Origin: Klebsiella ornithinolytica NBRC 105727 = ATCC 31898
GTDB taxonomy: Bacteria > Pseudomonadota > Gammaproteobacteria > Enterobacterales > Enterobacteriaceae
DNA: 64,000 bases
Direction of reading: 5' to 3'
NCBI RefSeq assembly: GCF_001598295.1
Contig: NZ_BCYR01000003.1
Coordinates: 186,001 to 250,000, forward strand
The position numbers were made by a program, and so were the translations under genes. The notes beneath the pieces are model-generated. The model had not been told where the DNA came from. It ran no database searches and saw only the letters and a list, made by a program, of their open reading frames with translations. Every line of letters starts with the position of its first letter. Position 1 is the stretch's first letter. Below, one piece after another: positions 9,539 to 18,874 of this stretch.

Positions 9539-9570
9539 AAAACGATTGCTGGTGAAAATACAATCGTTTT
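9539..9570. promoter_or_regulatory. inverted repeat in the sotB leader/promoter
   Basis: AAAACGATTG and CAATCGTTTT form perfect 10-bp arms with a 12-base spacer, 46 bases upstream of sotB and 125 bases before the divergent PhzF gene. It may be a regulator binding site or a leader hairpin. No regulator can be named. Confidence 0.4.
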
Positions 9571-9694
9571 GTGATCTGGATCTCACTATGGCATCAGGCG
9601 GCATTTATAAGCTAACGGATTCATTTTTATATAGATCGTGTACATGACCCGCTTTTATGTCATGTTGAAGAAAAGTAAAAACAGGAAGCGTTGT

Positions 9695-10489
9695 ATGATG
9701 CAGGAAATTGATTTTTACCTGGTAGATGCCTTCAGCGATCGCAATTTTGGCGGTAATGCCGCCGCGGTGTGCCCACTCACCGAATGGTTACCCGACGACA
9801 CGCTGCTGAGTATGGCGCAGCAGCACAACCAGTCCGAGACCGCCTTTTTTGTGCGTACCGATGAGGGTTATGGGCTGCGCTGGTTCACCACGCTGCATGA
9901 GATTAACCTCTGCGGTCACGCCACGCTGGCCTCGGCGCACATTATCTTTGAATATCTCGACCATCCTTCCACCACGGTGGTGTTCAGTACCCGTTTTGTG
10001 GGGGAACTGAGGGTGACGCGTAACGGCGACTGGCTGACGTTAGACTTCCCGGCGTGGCAAACCACCCCGGTTATCGCCCCGCCGCCGGAGCTGCTGGCCG
10101 GACTTGGGCTGGATAAGGCCGTAGAGATTCGCGAAGGGCGGGATTATCTGGTGATCCTCGAAAACCGCCAGCAGGTGGAAGCCGTGCGGCCGAATATGTC
10201 ATTGCTTGAGCGGACGGGCAAAATGATCTGCGTCAGCGCCGCCGATGATGAATATGATTTCGTCAGCCGCTTTTTCTGCCCGGGCGAGGGCGTTGTTGAA
10301 GACCCGGTGACCGGCTCGGCGCACAGTATGCTGATTCCCTACTGGGGGGAAAAACTGGCCAAAACGACGCTGCAGGCGCGGCAGGTCTCCGCCCGCGGGG
10401 GCGATCTGCGCTGTCAGTGGCTGGGCGATCGGGTGCTGATTGGCGGGCAGGCGACAACGTACATGACCGGCACCATTACGCTACGCTAA
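9695..10489 (+). CDS. PhzF-family protein, first tandem copy
   Basis: A 264-residue PhzF/YddE-type protein of the diaminopimelate-epimerase fold. The conserved N-terminal start DFYLVDAFSDRNFGGNAAAV, the catalytic glutamate in QSETAFF and the NLCGHATLASAH motif are intact. The C-terminal motif EDPVTGSAHSMLIPYW is also present. The start at ATG 9695 is chosen because AGGAAG lies six bases upstream; the open frame continues 19 codons further without support. PhzF proteins isomerise small hydroxyacids, but most bacterial members have no known substrate. A close paralogue follows ten bases later. Confidence 0.85.
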   Translation: MMQEIDFYLVDAFSDRNFGGNAAAVCPLTEWLPDDTLLSMAQQHNQSETAFFVRTDEGYGLRWFTTLHEINLCGHATLASAHIIFEYLDHPSTTVVFSTRFVGELRVTRNGDWLTLDFPAWQTTPVIAPPPELLAGLGLDKAVEIREGRDYLVILENRQQVEAVRPNMSLLERTGKMICVSAADDEYDFVSRFFCPGEGVVEDPVTGSAHSMLIPYWGEKLAKTTLQARQVSARGGDLRCQWLGDRVLIGGQATTYMTGTITLR

Positions 10490-10498
10490 GGAGATACC

Positions 10499-11287
10499 GT
10501 GAAAGAGATCCCCATGTATCTGGTTTCAGCGTTCAGTGAACGGCCTTTTGCCGGTAACCCGGCGGCGGTGTGCCTGCTGGACGCGTGGCTGGCGGATGAT
10601 ATTTTGCTCAAAATGGCGCAGGAGCATAATCAGTCTGAAACCGCCTTCGTGGTGCGCGAGGGAGAGGCGTTTTCTCTGCGTTGGTTCACGACCCGCAATG
10701 AAGTGAATCTGTGTGGGCACGCCACTCTCGCCAGCGCACACGTTATTTTTCATCACCTCGACTTTCCGCACGCGGCGATTCATTTTGCGACCGCCTCCGG
10801 TCGTCTGACCGTGAGCCGGGAAGGGGGCTGGCTGACCCTGGATTTCCCGGCGAGTGCCACGCAAGAGAGCACCCCGCCTGCAGCCCTGCTCGCCGGATTA
10901 GGCCTTGAGCGGTACGTAAGCGCCCACCGTGGCCGGGCATGGCTTATCGAGCTGGCCAGCCGCGAAGAGGTTGCCGCCGTGCGCCCGAATATCGCGGCAA
11001 TGACGCCCGGAGAACATAAGGTGACGATTACCGCCCCCGGCGATGGCGAGTATGACTTTGTCAGCCGCTTTTTCTCCCCGGGAGAAGCGGTATGGGAGGA
11101 TCCGGTCACCGGTTCGGCGCATACCATGCTGATCCCGTTCTGGAGCGCGAAACTGGGGAAAAGTAAAATGCTGGCCCGTCAGATATCGGCGCGCGGCGGC
11201 GATATTCGCTGTGAGCTGAAGGGCGATCGCGTGCTGATGGCCGGCCAGGCGGTGACCTGGCTGCAGGGGAGAATTTTGCTGCGCTGA
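10499..11287 (+). CDS. PhzF-family protein, second tandem copy
   Basis: A 262-residue paralogue of the preceding gene, identical at more than half of the aligned positions (for example LRWFTT and NLCGHATLASAH). All PhzF motifs, including QSETAF and EDPVTGSAHTMLIPFW, are intact. It starts with GTG. The ribosome binding site TAAGGAG includes the stop codon of the first copy, so translation is probably coupled. The two may form a heteromer or handle related substrates. This is inference. Confidence 0.85.
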   Translation: MKEIPMYLVSAFSERPFAGNPAAVCLLDAWLADDILLKMAQEHNQSETAFVVREGEAFSLRWFTTRNEVNLCGHATLASAHVIFHHLDFPHAAIHFATASGRLTVSREGGWLTLDFPASATQESTPPAALLAGLGLERYVSAHRGRAWLIELASREEVAAVRPNIAAMTPGEHKVTITAPGDGEYDFVSRFFSPGEAVWEDPVTGSAHTMLIPFWSAKLGKSKMLARQISARGGDIRCELKGDRVLMAGQAVTWLQGRILLR

Positions 11288-11307
11288 ATCTAAACCCGTG
11301 AGAGCTG

Positions 11308-11330
11308 GATGCCCGCGTAAAGCGGGCATC
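11308..11330. terminator. hairpin between convergent phzF and ldh-like genes
   Basis: GATGCCCGC and GCGGGCATC form a perfect 9-bp stem with a five-base loop, placed between two convergent genes. No clear T-run follows, so it may be a weak or bidirectional terminator. Confidence 0.55.
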
Positions 11331-11348
11331 AACGGCAGAGAAGCGAGT

Positions 11349-12293
11349 CTAGCCGAGACGGGCGATATTGGCTTTAATCACCTCAACAGAGCGGCGGAAT
11401 TGCGCCGCTTCATCGTCGGCCATTTGCAGTTCAATAATCTGCTGGACGCCGCTCTGCGTCAGTACCGCCGGTACGCCAACCGCGACATCATACATACCGT
11501 ATTCGCCGTCAAGAATGCACGAAATAGCCAGTGCACGGTGGCTGCCGGTGAAAATATTGCGACAGATCTCGGCGATGGTGCCGGCGACGCCGTACTCGGT
11601 GCAGCCTTTCCCGGCGTAAATTTCAAAGCCAAGGGTGCGAACCTTCTCCGCGATCTGCTGGCGATCCAGCTGCTGGCCGGTATGTTTCAGGTAAACATCG
11701 GCAATCGGGGAACCGTAAACCGACGAATGCGACCAGACCGGAAACTGCGTGTCGCCATGTTCGCCGAGAATAAAAGCATCGATGCTCTGGGCGCCAATAT
11801 CGAGTGCCTGGGCGAGCACCCGCCGCAAGCGGGTGGTATCCAGCCAGACGCCGGTGCCTATCACCTGGCTACGCGGGAGTCCGGACAGCTTCCATACCTG
11901 CCAGGTAATAATATCGCAGGGGTTGGTGGCCACCAGAAAGAGACCGTTGAAGCCGTTGTCCATCATCTGTGGAACGATGCTGTTAACGATTTTGGCGGTG
12001 GCGTTCAGCTCGTCAAGGCGGGTCTGGCCTTGTTTCAGCGATCCGCCGGAAACGGTAATCACCGCGATATCGACATCGGCACAGTCGCTGACCTCCCGGG
12101 TTGAAATGGTCATCATCCCCGGCATATAGGCGGCTGCATCGCTAAGATCCTGAGCATGTGCCTGTGCTCTGGCCCTATCGAGGTCCACAAGGATCAGCTC
12201 CTCGCAGATAGTCTGGTTTAACAATGCGTAAGCCGCTGAGGTGCCGACATTGCCGGCACCGATAATCATCACCTTGCGTGCTTTGGTATTCAT
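11349..12293 (-). CDS. L-2-hydroxyacid dehydrogenase, LDH/HicDH-like
   Basis: A 314-residue NAD-dependent dehydrogenase of the L-lactate/malate family. The Rossmann motif GAGNVGTSA is near residue 12, catalytic Asp and Arg lie in WLDTTRLRR, and the catalytic His is in GEHGDTQFPVWS. In the specificity loop SGGSLKQGQTRLDEL the position occupied by the lactate-specifying Gln102 (in NQKPGETR) appears to be Leu. This suggests a larger 2-oxoacid, as in L-2-hydroxyisocaproate dehydrogenases, more than pyruvate. That alignment was made by eye. No LDH-type gene is expected here in E. coli, so this is accessory. Confidence 0.82.
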   Translation of the reverse strand: MNTKARKVMIIGAGNVGTSAAYALLNQTICEELILVDLDRARAQAHAQDLSDAAAYMPGMMTISTREVSDCADVDIAVITVSGGSLKQGQTRLDELNATAKIVNSIVPQMMDNGFNGLFLVATNPCDIITWQVWKLSGLPRSQVIGTGVWLDTTRLRRVLAQALDIGAQSIDAFILGEHGDTQFPVWSHSSVYGSPIADVYLKHTGQQLDRQQIAEKVRTLGFEIYAGKGCTEYGVAGTIAEICRNIFTGSHRALAISCILDGEYGMYDVAVGVPAVLTQSGVQQIIELQMADDEAAQFRRSVEVIKANIARLG

Positions 12294-12436
12294 GGCCCAT
12301 TCCCGATATCAAGCGTCATGGCATAAAATTACTGCGGTTCAATTGCTTAGCGCAAGTGGCGGCGGGTTGTATAAGTTAAAACTATGAGAAAGGGGGTATA
12401 CGCTGCGCTACAGTAGGCGAAAAAAGGAGCTCGCCT

Positions 12437-12919
12437 ATGTATACCATCGCCCCGACAGCCATAACCGATCCGCATCTGGCGGCGCTGATTGCTCGCCTCG
12501 ATGCCTATCAGGAATCCCTCTATCCGGCCGAGAGCAACCACCTCGTGGATTTGAGCCAGCTGGCGGTGGAGTCGGTGATTGTGCTGCTGATCCGCGATGC
12601 CCACCAACAGGCGGTCGGCTGCGGGGCGATTGTGCTCGGCCGCGATGGGATTGGGGAGATGAAGCGGGTGTTTATCGACCCGGATCATCGTGGGCAAAAG
12701 CTTGGCGAACGGCTGCTGGAGGCGCTGGAAACGGAAGCGCTGCGCCGGGACTGCCATACCGTGCGGCTGGAGACGGGAGTTCATCAGCAGGCGGCGGTCA
12801 GGTTGTATACCCGCTGGGGTTATCAGACCCGCAGCGCCTTCGCCCCCTATCAACCGGACCCGCTGAGCCTGTTTATGGAGAAACTGCTCGTTGCCGATCT
12901 TCGTTCAGCTGCGCTATAA
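12437..12919 (+). CDS. GNAT N-acetyltransferase
   Basis: A 160-residue GNAT protein. The acetyl-CoA loop is [14 protein letters not shown] around residue 76, preceded by the beta-strand GEMKRVFI and followed by [22 protein letters not shown], the typical end of the fold. GGAG lies seven bases before the ATG. Its 3' end overlaps the convergent ptrR by 47 bases. The substrate is unknown. Confidence 0.8.
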   Translation: MYTIAPTAITDPHLAALIARLDAYQESLYPAESNHLVDLSQLAVESVIVLLIRDAHQQAVGCGAIVLGRDGIGEMKRVFIDPDHRGQKLGERLLEALETEALRRDCHTVRLETGVHQQAAVRLYTRWGYQTRSAFAPYQPDPLSLFMEKLLVADLRSAAL

Positions 12920-13751
12920 ACGCCTCCAGCTGACGGGTTTTCGCTCCGCGCCGCCAGACCAGCCAGGTTGTCAGCCAGCGCCACTCTTCGGCCAGCGGCC
13001 AGGCCGACACCTGATGATGGCCGGGCATACTCTCCAGCATACTACGCGGGATCAGCGCCAGCCCGGCGCCGGCAATGACGCAGGCCAGCATCCCGTGATA
13101 GGACTCCATTTCATGGATCCGCCCCGGCGTTGCCCGGTCGGCGTGGAACCAGCTCTCAAAATGGCGGCGATAGGAACAGTTAGCGCGAAACGCGTAGACG
13201 CTGCTGCCGTTCACCTCGCTGGCGCGGGTAATCGGCGGATGGCCGAAGGGCGCCACAATCATCATCTCTTCCGGAAAGACCGGTAACCCCTCAAGGCCGG
13301 GATGGACCAGCGGCCCGTCGACAAATGCGGCGCTTAAGGTGCCCTCCAGTACGCCATCAATCATCGTTCCGGAAGGGCCGGTAGAAAGCGCGAGATGGAT
13401 TTTCGGGTAGCGCTGGTTATAAAGCGCCAGCGTCGAGGGAATGCGAACCGCTGCGGTACTCTCCAGGGAACCCAGCGAAAACAGCCCCTGCGGCTCATCT
13501 CCGGCGACCACCATTCGGGCTTCATCGACCAGCGCGAGGATCTGCTGGCTGTAGCGCAAAAAGCTGTGTCCCGCCGGCGAAAGGCGCAGGCGCTGATTCT
13601 CACGAATAAACAGCTCGACGCCGAGGTCGGCCTCCAGCTGGCGAATTCGGGTCGTCAGATTTGACGGGACGCGGTGCACCTTCTGCGCGGCCTGGGTAAT
13701 GCTGCCGGTGCTGGCAACGGCGTTAAACATCTCAAGCTGGGTCAGGTCCAT
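12873..13751 (-). CDS. ptrR: PtrR (YneJ), LysR-type regulator of sad
   Basis: A 292-residue LysR-type regulator with the N-terminal HTH ([20 protein letters not shown]) and effector domain. Segments such as [20 protein letters not shown] and [14 protein letters not shown] match E. coli YneJ/PtrR as I recall it, a regulator of putrescine use that controls the neighbouring sad gene. It is divergent from sad with about 118 bases between the starts, the normal arrangement for LysR control. Confidence 0.92.
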   Translation of the reverse strand: MDLTQLEMFNAVASTGSITQAAQKVHRVPSNLTTRIRQLEADLGVELFIRENQRLRLSPAGHSFLRYSQQILALVDEARMVVAGDEPQGLFSLGSLESTAAVRIPSTLALYNQRYPKIHLALSTGPSGTMIDGVLEGTLSAAFVDGPLVHPGLEGLPVFPEEMMIVAPFGHPPITRASEVNGSSVYAFRANCSYRRHFESWFHADRATPGRIHEMESYHGMLACVIAGAGLALIPRSMLESMPGHHQVSAWPLAEEWRWLTTWLVWRRGAKTRQLEAFIAQLNEDRQRAVSP

Positions 13752-13869
13752 AGTGTTCTTCTTTTGTGAATAGGTTGCTTAATATTATTCATTTTCAATG
13801 AAAAGCAGGGTAAGCCAGAATGAGGTCAATTCGCAATCAACATTCGTCATCAACAGAGAGAGCATAACG

Positions 13870-15255
13870 ATGAATTTATCTGCAACTCACGCGGTTTCCG
13901 TCAACCCGGCCACGGGAGAAAGGGTGTCGTCTCTGCCCTGGGCGAGCGAACAAGAGGTGGATTCGGCGATTGCGCTTGCTGAGCAAGGTTATCGTCAGTG
14001 GCGTCACGTCAGTCTCGAACAGCGCGCTGACGCCCTGCGTAAAATCGGTAACGCGCTGCGCGCCCGCGCCGAAGAGATGGCGCAAATGATCAGCCTGGAG
14101 ATGGGTAAACCGATTGCCCAGGCTCGTGGTGAGGTGACTAAATCCGCCAATCTCTGCGACTGGTATGCGGAACACGGCCCGGCCATGCTGGCGACCGAAG
14201 CCACTCAGGTGGAAAATAACAATGCGGTGATTGAGTATCGTCCGCTGGGCGCGATTCTCGCCATTATGCCGTGGAACTTCCCGCTGTGGCAGGTTCTGCG
14301 CGGTGCGGTACCGATTCTGCTGGCGGGGAATAGCTATCTGTTGAAACATGCGCCGAACGTGATGGGGAGCGCGGCGCTGATTGGCGAGATCGTTAATCAG
14401 GCAGGGCTGCCGGCCGGCGTATTTGGCTGGGTTAACGCGACCAATGACGGCGTCTCCCGGATGATCAACGATTCGCGTATTGCCGCGGTGACGGTAACCG
14501 GCAGCGTACGCGCCGGGAAAGCGATTGGCGCCCAGGCCGGCGCGGCATTGAAGAAATGCGTTCTTGAACTGGGCGGTTCCGATCCGTTTATCGTCCTGAA
14601 TGATGCCGATCTCGATGAAGCGGTAAAAGCCGCGGTGATTGGCCGCTATCAAAATACCGGGCAGGTTTGTGCCGCCGCGAAGCGTTTTATCGTTGAGGCC
14701 GGGATTGCCGAAGCCTTCAGCAAAAAGTTTGTTGCCGCGGTTGAAGCGCTGAAGATGGGCGATCCGCGTGATGAGGCCAATTACCTCGGGCCAATGGCGC
14801 GATTCGATCTGCGTGATGAGCTGCATCAACAGGTAACGGCCACCCTGGCTGAAGGGGCGACCCTGCTGCTTGGGGCGGAGAAAATCGCCGGGCAGGGTAA
14901 CTACTATGCGCCAACGGTACTGGGCAACGTGACCCCGGAGATGACCGGATTCCGCCAGGAGCTGTTTGGTCCGGTAGCGACCATTACCGTGGCGCGAGAC
15001 GCCGCCCATGCGCTGACGCTGGCAAATGACAGCGAATTCGGCCTGTCGGCGACCGTGTTTACCGCCAGCGTCGATGAAGCCGGGCGTTTTTCTCGCGAGC
15101 TGGAGTGCGGTGGCGTCTTTATCAACGGTTACAGCGCCAGCGATGCGCGCGTGGCGTTTGGCGGGGTGAAGAAGAGCGGCTTTGGTCGCGAGCTGTCCCA
15201 CTTTGGCCTGCATGAGTTCTGCAACGTCCAGACCGTATGGAAAGACCGTCGCTAA
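13870..15255 (+). CDS. sad: succinate semialdehyde dehydrogenase Sad (YneI)
   Basis: A 461-residue NAD(P)-dependent aldehyde dehydrogenase that oxidises succinate semialdehyde to succinate in putrescine and GABA breakdown. The catalytic Cys is Cys267 in NTGQVCAAAKRF, and the general-base Glu is in LELGGSDPF. The start at ATG 13870 matches the length of the E. coli enzyme (462). The 24-codon upstream extension is polar and weakly supported. It is followed by glsB and yneG on the same strand, as in E. coli (in mirror orientation). Confidence 0.94.
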   Translation: MNLSATHAVSVNPATGERVSSLPWASEQEVDSAIALAEQGYRQWRHVSLEQRADALRKIGNALRARAEEMAQMISLEMGKPIAQARGEVTKSANLCDWYAEHGPAMLATEATQVENNNAVIEYRPLGAILAIMPWNFPLWQVLRGAVPILLAGNSYLLKHAPNVMGSAALIGEIVNQAGLPAGVFGWVNATNDGVSRMINDSRIAAVTVTGSVRAGKAIGAQAGAALKKCVLELGGSDPFIVLNDADLDEAVKAAVIGRYQNTGQVCAAAKRFIVEAGIAEAFSKKFVAAVEALKMGDPRDEANYLGPMARFDLRDELHQQVTATLAEGATLLLGAEKIAGQGNYYAPTVLGNVTPEMTGFRQELFGPVATITVARDAAHALTLANDSEFGLSATVFTASVDEAGRFSRELECGGVFINGYSASDARVAFGGVKKSGFGRELSHFGLHEFCNVQTVWKDRR

Positions 15256-15334
15256 CGGAAGTCGCACCTGACGATCGTCGTCGTGCTCTGCTATACTCGC
15301 AGCCCGAATTTTGACGGCGGGCAAGGAGCCGGGT

Positions 15335-16261
15335 GTGGCGACGGTCATCAATAATGCAATGCTGGAGACGATTCTGGCAGAAATCAGGCCGCTAATTGGG
15401 CGTGGCAAAGTGGCGGATTATATTCCGGCGCTGGCAAGCGTAAGCGGTAATAAGCTGGGTGTGGCGATTTGTACGGTGGAGGGTCAACACTATTCTGCCG
15501 GCGATGCCCACGAGCGTTTTTCCATTCAGTCCATCTCTAAAGTGCTGAGCCTGGTGGTGGCGATGAACCACTATCAGGAGGAGGAGATCTGGCAGCGGGT
15601 GGGGAAAGATCCTTCCGGACAGCCGTTCAATTCATTATTACAGCTGGAAATCGAGCAGGGCAAACCGCGCAACCCGTTTATTAATGCCGGTGCGCTGGTG
15701 GTCTGCGATATGTTGCAAAGCCGACTGAGCGCGCCGCGACAGAGGATGCTGGAAATCGTGCGTCGTCTGAGCGGAGTGACGGATATCGGGTATGATCCGG
15801 TGGTGGCGCGTTCGGAGTTCGAACATTCTGCGCGTAATGCCGCGATCGCATGGCTGATGAAATCGTTCGGCAACTTCCATAATGATGTCGCGACGGTCCT
15901 GCAAAACTATTTTCACTACTGCTCGCTGGAAATGAGCTGTGTCGAACTGGCGCGGACGTTTCTGTTTCTCGCCGATCGCGGGGTGGCTCCGCATCTGGAT
16001 ACCCCGGTAATTGCCCCGATCCAGTCGCGGCAGGTGAATGCCTTAATGATGACCAGCGGGATGTATCAGAACGCCGGTGAATTTGCCTGGCGCGTTGGAC
16101 TGCCGGCAAAATCAGGGGTAGGCGGTGGTATTGTCGCCATTGTCCCGCAGGAGATGGCTATCGCGGTGTGGAGTCCGGAGCTGGATGCGGCCGGTAACTC
16201 GCTGGCGGGAACCGCGGTACTGGAAAAACTGACCCAACGCCTGGGAAGGTCGGTATTCTGA
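15335..16261 (+). CDS. glsB: glutaminase GlsB (YneH)
   Basis: A 308-residue serine-dependent glutaminase that converts glutamine to glutamate and ammonia. The nucleophile motif is Ser66-Ile-Ser-Lys69 within [11 protein letters not shown], and other family motifs such as [10 protein letters not shown] and [12 protein letters not shown] are present. The start is GTG at 15335 with AAGGAG six bases upstream, which gives exactly the E. coli length. The stop overlaps the yneG start by one base. Confidence 0.94.
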   Translation: MATVINNAMLETILAEIRPLIGRGKVADYIPALASVSGNKLGVAICTVEGQHYSAGDAHERFSIQSISKVLSLVVAMNHYQEEEIWQRVGKDPSGQPFNSLLQLEIEQGKPRNPFINAGALVVCDMLQSRLSAPRQRMLEIVRRLSGVTDIGYDPVVARSEFEHSARNAAIAWLMKSFGNFHNDVATVLQNYFHYCSLEMSCVELARTFLFLADRGVAPHLDTPVIAPIQSRQVNALMMTSGMYQNAGEFAWRVGLPAKSGVGGGIVAIVPQEMAIAVWSPELDAAGNSLAGTAVLEKLTQRLGRSVF

Positions 16262-16629
16262 TGGCCAACATAGATTCCTTATTTGTCCGTCTCCAGCGGT
16301 CGACCTTTCGTTCCCGCTTCCATCTTGGTCGCAAAGAGCGGCAGTACTGTGTCGATAAAGGGCCGGAGATCATTGACCAGCACGCGGCGGATTTTATTGC
16401 CCGCCGTCTGGCGCCAGCGCATATTGCGAATGACGGTAAACAGACGCCGATGCGCGGACATCCGGTATTTATCGCCCAACATGCCACCGCCACCTGCTGT
16501 CGTGGCTGTCTCGCGAAGTGGCATGATATTCCCGCCGGCCGTGAACTGACAGACCGGGAGCAGCGCTATGTGGTGCAGGTGATCCATCGCTGGCTGGTTA
16601 TCCAGATGAATTCATCTGGAGGTCAATAA
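16261..16629 (+). CDS. yneG: DUF4186 protein YneG
   Basis: A 122-residue conserved protein of unknown function. It has four histidine/cysteine-type residues in RGHPVFIAQHATATCCRGCL that could bind metal. It is translationally coupled to glsB (ATG overlaps the glsB stop TGA) and is the last gene of the sad-glsB-yneG operon in this order. It is basic and has no membrane segment. Confidence 0.88.
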   Translation: MANIDSLFVRLQRSTFRSRFHLGRKERQYCVDKGPEIIDQHAADFIARRLAPAHIANDGKQTPMRGHPVFIAQHATATCCRGCLAKWHDIPAGRELTDREQRYVVQVIHRWLVIQMNSSGGQ

Positions 16630-16741
16630 TGCGCATTTATCCGCCATGGGTATGCTGGATAAATATTCTCATGTTATGATAATCCGCTAACTAATTATTA
16701 ACATAATAATTGCCTGAAACAATTAGACGGATAATCACTGA

Positions 16742-18166
16742 ATGTCTTCACTGTCGATTCGGTTATTCACGCTGTTTCGTGAGGAACACCCCGTGCGTGA
16801 CGCGCTGGTGTTATTCACCTTAACGTTGTTGCTCCATTTTTTCGGTGCCATGCTGCGTCTGGTCCAGGAACTGTCCTTTTTCTGGCCGCTGAATGCCGTG
16901 ATGGTCGGGATCTTCGCCCGCTATGTCTGGCTCAATCGTAGCTATTTTTATGCCACCTGTTTTGTGGCGATGATGGTGTACGACGGCCTGACCTCACGCT
17001 GGGGAATGGGCTTTGCCTCGCTGCTGATTAATTTCTCGAATATTGTCTTTATCGTCAGCCTGGCGCAGCTGTTGCTGTGGGATAAGCGACGGACTGATTC
17101 CATGCCGGGCCCGATCAATGTGCTGAATTTGTTCTGTTACTGTCTGCTGGCCGCTTTCCTGAGCGCCGCCGTGGGGACGCTTGGATCGATGGATGTCGAG
17201 CGGGAGACATTTATCTCTCTGCTGGCCGATTGGTTTAGCGAACAGTTCTCGACGGCGGTGCTGATCCTGCCGTTTATCCTGACGGTGACGATACCTTCGA
17301 CGTTCAGCGGCTTCCGCTGGAGTCAGCTGCTACCGGTCATGGTGCTGGTGCTGTCCATTATCCTTGGCGTCGCCGTAGGGGGAGCCGAAAGTATCACTTT
17401 CCCGCTGCCTGCGCTGATCTGGTGTGCGATTCGTTATCCGCTGCCGCTGACCTGCCTGCTGACTTTCCTCACCGGAATCGGTGAGATCCTGCTGGTGGCG
17501 AATGCGTTAGTTCATCTCTCTCCCGATGCGCATCTGCAGCCATGGCAGCTGTTCTCGACCCGCCTTGGCATTGCGGCGATGTTAATCAGCCCGGTGATTG
17601 TGGCCTCAAGTGTTGACGCGATTAATAACCTGGTGAAACAGCTGGCGCTGCGGGCTGATTTTGATTTCCAGACGCGGGTTTACTCGCGTTCCGGTCTGAG
17701 CGAGGCGCTGAAGCGTCAACCGCAATCAGAAACGCAGCAGCTTACCGTGATGTTGCTGGATATCGATGACTTTAAGCGGGTCAACGATAGCTGGGGTCAC
17801 GAGTGCGGAGATTGCGTGCTGACTCAGTTCGCCCAGCGGGTGCGGGATCTGGTGGGCGAGCAGGGGCTGGTGGCGCGTATTGGCGGGGAGGAGTTTGCCG
17901 TTGCCATGTTGAGCGCGACGCCGCAGGAGGGTCAGCTGCTGGCGGAGAAAATTCGCCAGGGCGTGGCGGCGCAAACCTTCGTCTGGGGGCCGCACAAGAT
18001 TAAACTGACCCTGAGCATGGGGCTGGAGTGTCGTCCAGTCGGCGGCGGGCGGATCACCGAGCTGTTTAATCAACTGCTGATGGCTGCCGATGATTATCTT
18101 ATTAATGCGAAGGAAGCCGGGCGCAATCGGATTTGTACGCCGACGCTGGCGGAACATCAGCCATAA
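16742..18166 (+). CDS. dgcF: diguanylate cyclase DgcF (YneF)
   Basis: A 474-residue inner-membrane protein. The N-terminal 290 residues hold about eight hydrophobic segments (a MASE1-like sensor), followed by a GGDEF domain. The active-site loop is Gly-Gly-Glu-Glu-Phe at residues 381-385 and is intact, so it should make cyclic di-GMP. No RxxD inhibitory site precedes the loop at the usual distance. It has its own AT-rich leader 112 bases after yneG. A c-di-GMP receptor-like PilZ gene lies about 4 kb downstream. Confidence 0.92.
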   Translation: MSSLSIRLFTLFREEHPVRDALVLFTLTLLLHFFGAMLRLVQELSFFWPLNAVMVGIFARYVWLNRSYFYATCFVAMMVYDGLTSRWGMGFASLLINFSNIVFIVSLAQLLLWDKRRTDSMPGPINVLNLFCYCLLAAFLSAAVGTLGSMDVERETFISLLADWFSEQFSTAVLILPFILTVTIPSTFSGFRWSQLLPVMVLVLSIILGVAVGGAESITFPLPALIWCAIRYPLPLTCLLTFLTGIGEILLVANALVHLSPDAHLQPWQLFSTRLGIAAMLISPVIVASSVDAINNLVKQLALRADFDFQTRVYSRSGLSEALKRQPQSETQQLTVMLLDIDDFKRVNDSWGHECGDCVLTQFAQRVRDLVGEQGLVARIGGEEFAVAMLSATPQEGQLLAEKIRQGVAAQTFVWGPHKIKLTLSMGLECRPVGGGRITELFNQLLMAADDYLINAKEAGRNRICTPTLAEHQP

Positions 18167-18244
18167 GAAAACGCAATGACAATTCCGCTTGTGTTAAATA
18201 TAAGTTAAAAAGATAGTGATGTGGTCAATTTCATGGAGCGACCA

Positions 18245-18772
18245 ATGACCACATCCTTTTCCCTTCGTACGCTTTCGCGTGCTGATATTCTCGAAAACCT
18301 TTCCCCGCTGAGCGATATTCTGGCCGATTGCGTTAACGGCGGTGCCTCCGTCAGTTTTATGCTGCCTTTTTCGTTGCAAACGGCGCGAACGTTCTGGCTG
18401 CGCATCGCCGAAAGCGTGGCGGCCGGGGAGCGTCTCGTGCTGGTGGCCGAACATGCCGGGCAGATTGTCGGCACGGTACAGCTGGTCATCGATCAACCGG
18501 AAAATCAGCCTCATCGCGCCGACGTGGCAAAACTTTTGGTTCACCAAAATGCGCGGCGGCAGGGGCTGGCTAATGCGCTGATGAATTATCTGGAGCAACT
18601 TGCCCGCGAGCAGGGCAAGTCGGTTCTGGTCCTTGATACGGCCACCGGCAGCGGCGCAGAACGCTTTTATGTCCAGTGTGGCTGGGAAAAAGCCGGGGAA
18701 ATTCCTCGTTATGCCTTAATGCCGGACGGAACGATGACGGCGACCTCACTGTTCTATAAGATCTTGCAATAA
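18245..18772 (+). CDS. GNAT N-acetyltransferase
   Basis: A 175-residue GNAT protein. The acetyl-CoA loop lies in VHQNARRQGLANALM near residue 105, and the end has the LDTATGSGAERFYVQCGW motif typical of the family. The start at ATG 18245 is chosen because GGAG lies six bases upstream; GTG 18221 and ATG 18233 are in frame but lack such a site. It sits between dgcF and uxaB. The substrate is unknown. Confidence 0.8.
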   Translation: MTTSFSLRTLSRADILENLSPLSDILADCVNGGASVSFMLPFSLQTARTFWLRIAESVAAGERLVLVAEHAGQIVGTVQLVIDQPENQPHRADVAKLLVHQNARRQGLANALMNYLEQLAREQGKSVLVLDTATGSGAERFYVQCGWEKAGEIPRYALMPDGTMTATSLFYKILQ

Positions 18773-18874
18773 CCGAGACAGGTTTGATCAAAACACGGTT
18801 TTACTCTTAGAAAAGCTGTTAAGTTATTACACCAATTACTCAGGTTGTATGACCACTCTACGAGGGAACCTATT

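Noticed and set aside
13876..15408. A 510-residue minus-strand frame opposite sad
   Set aside because: An antisense shadow of the well-supported aldehyde dehydrogenase, without start signals.
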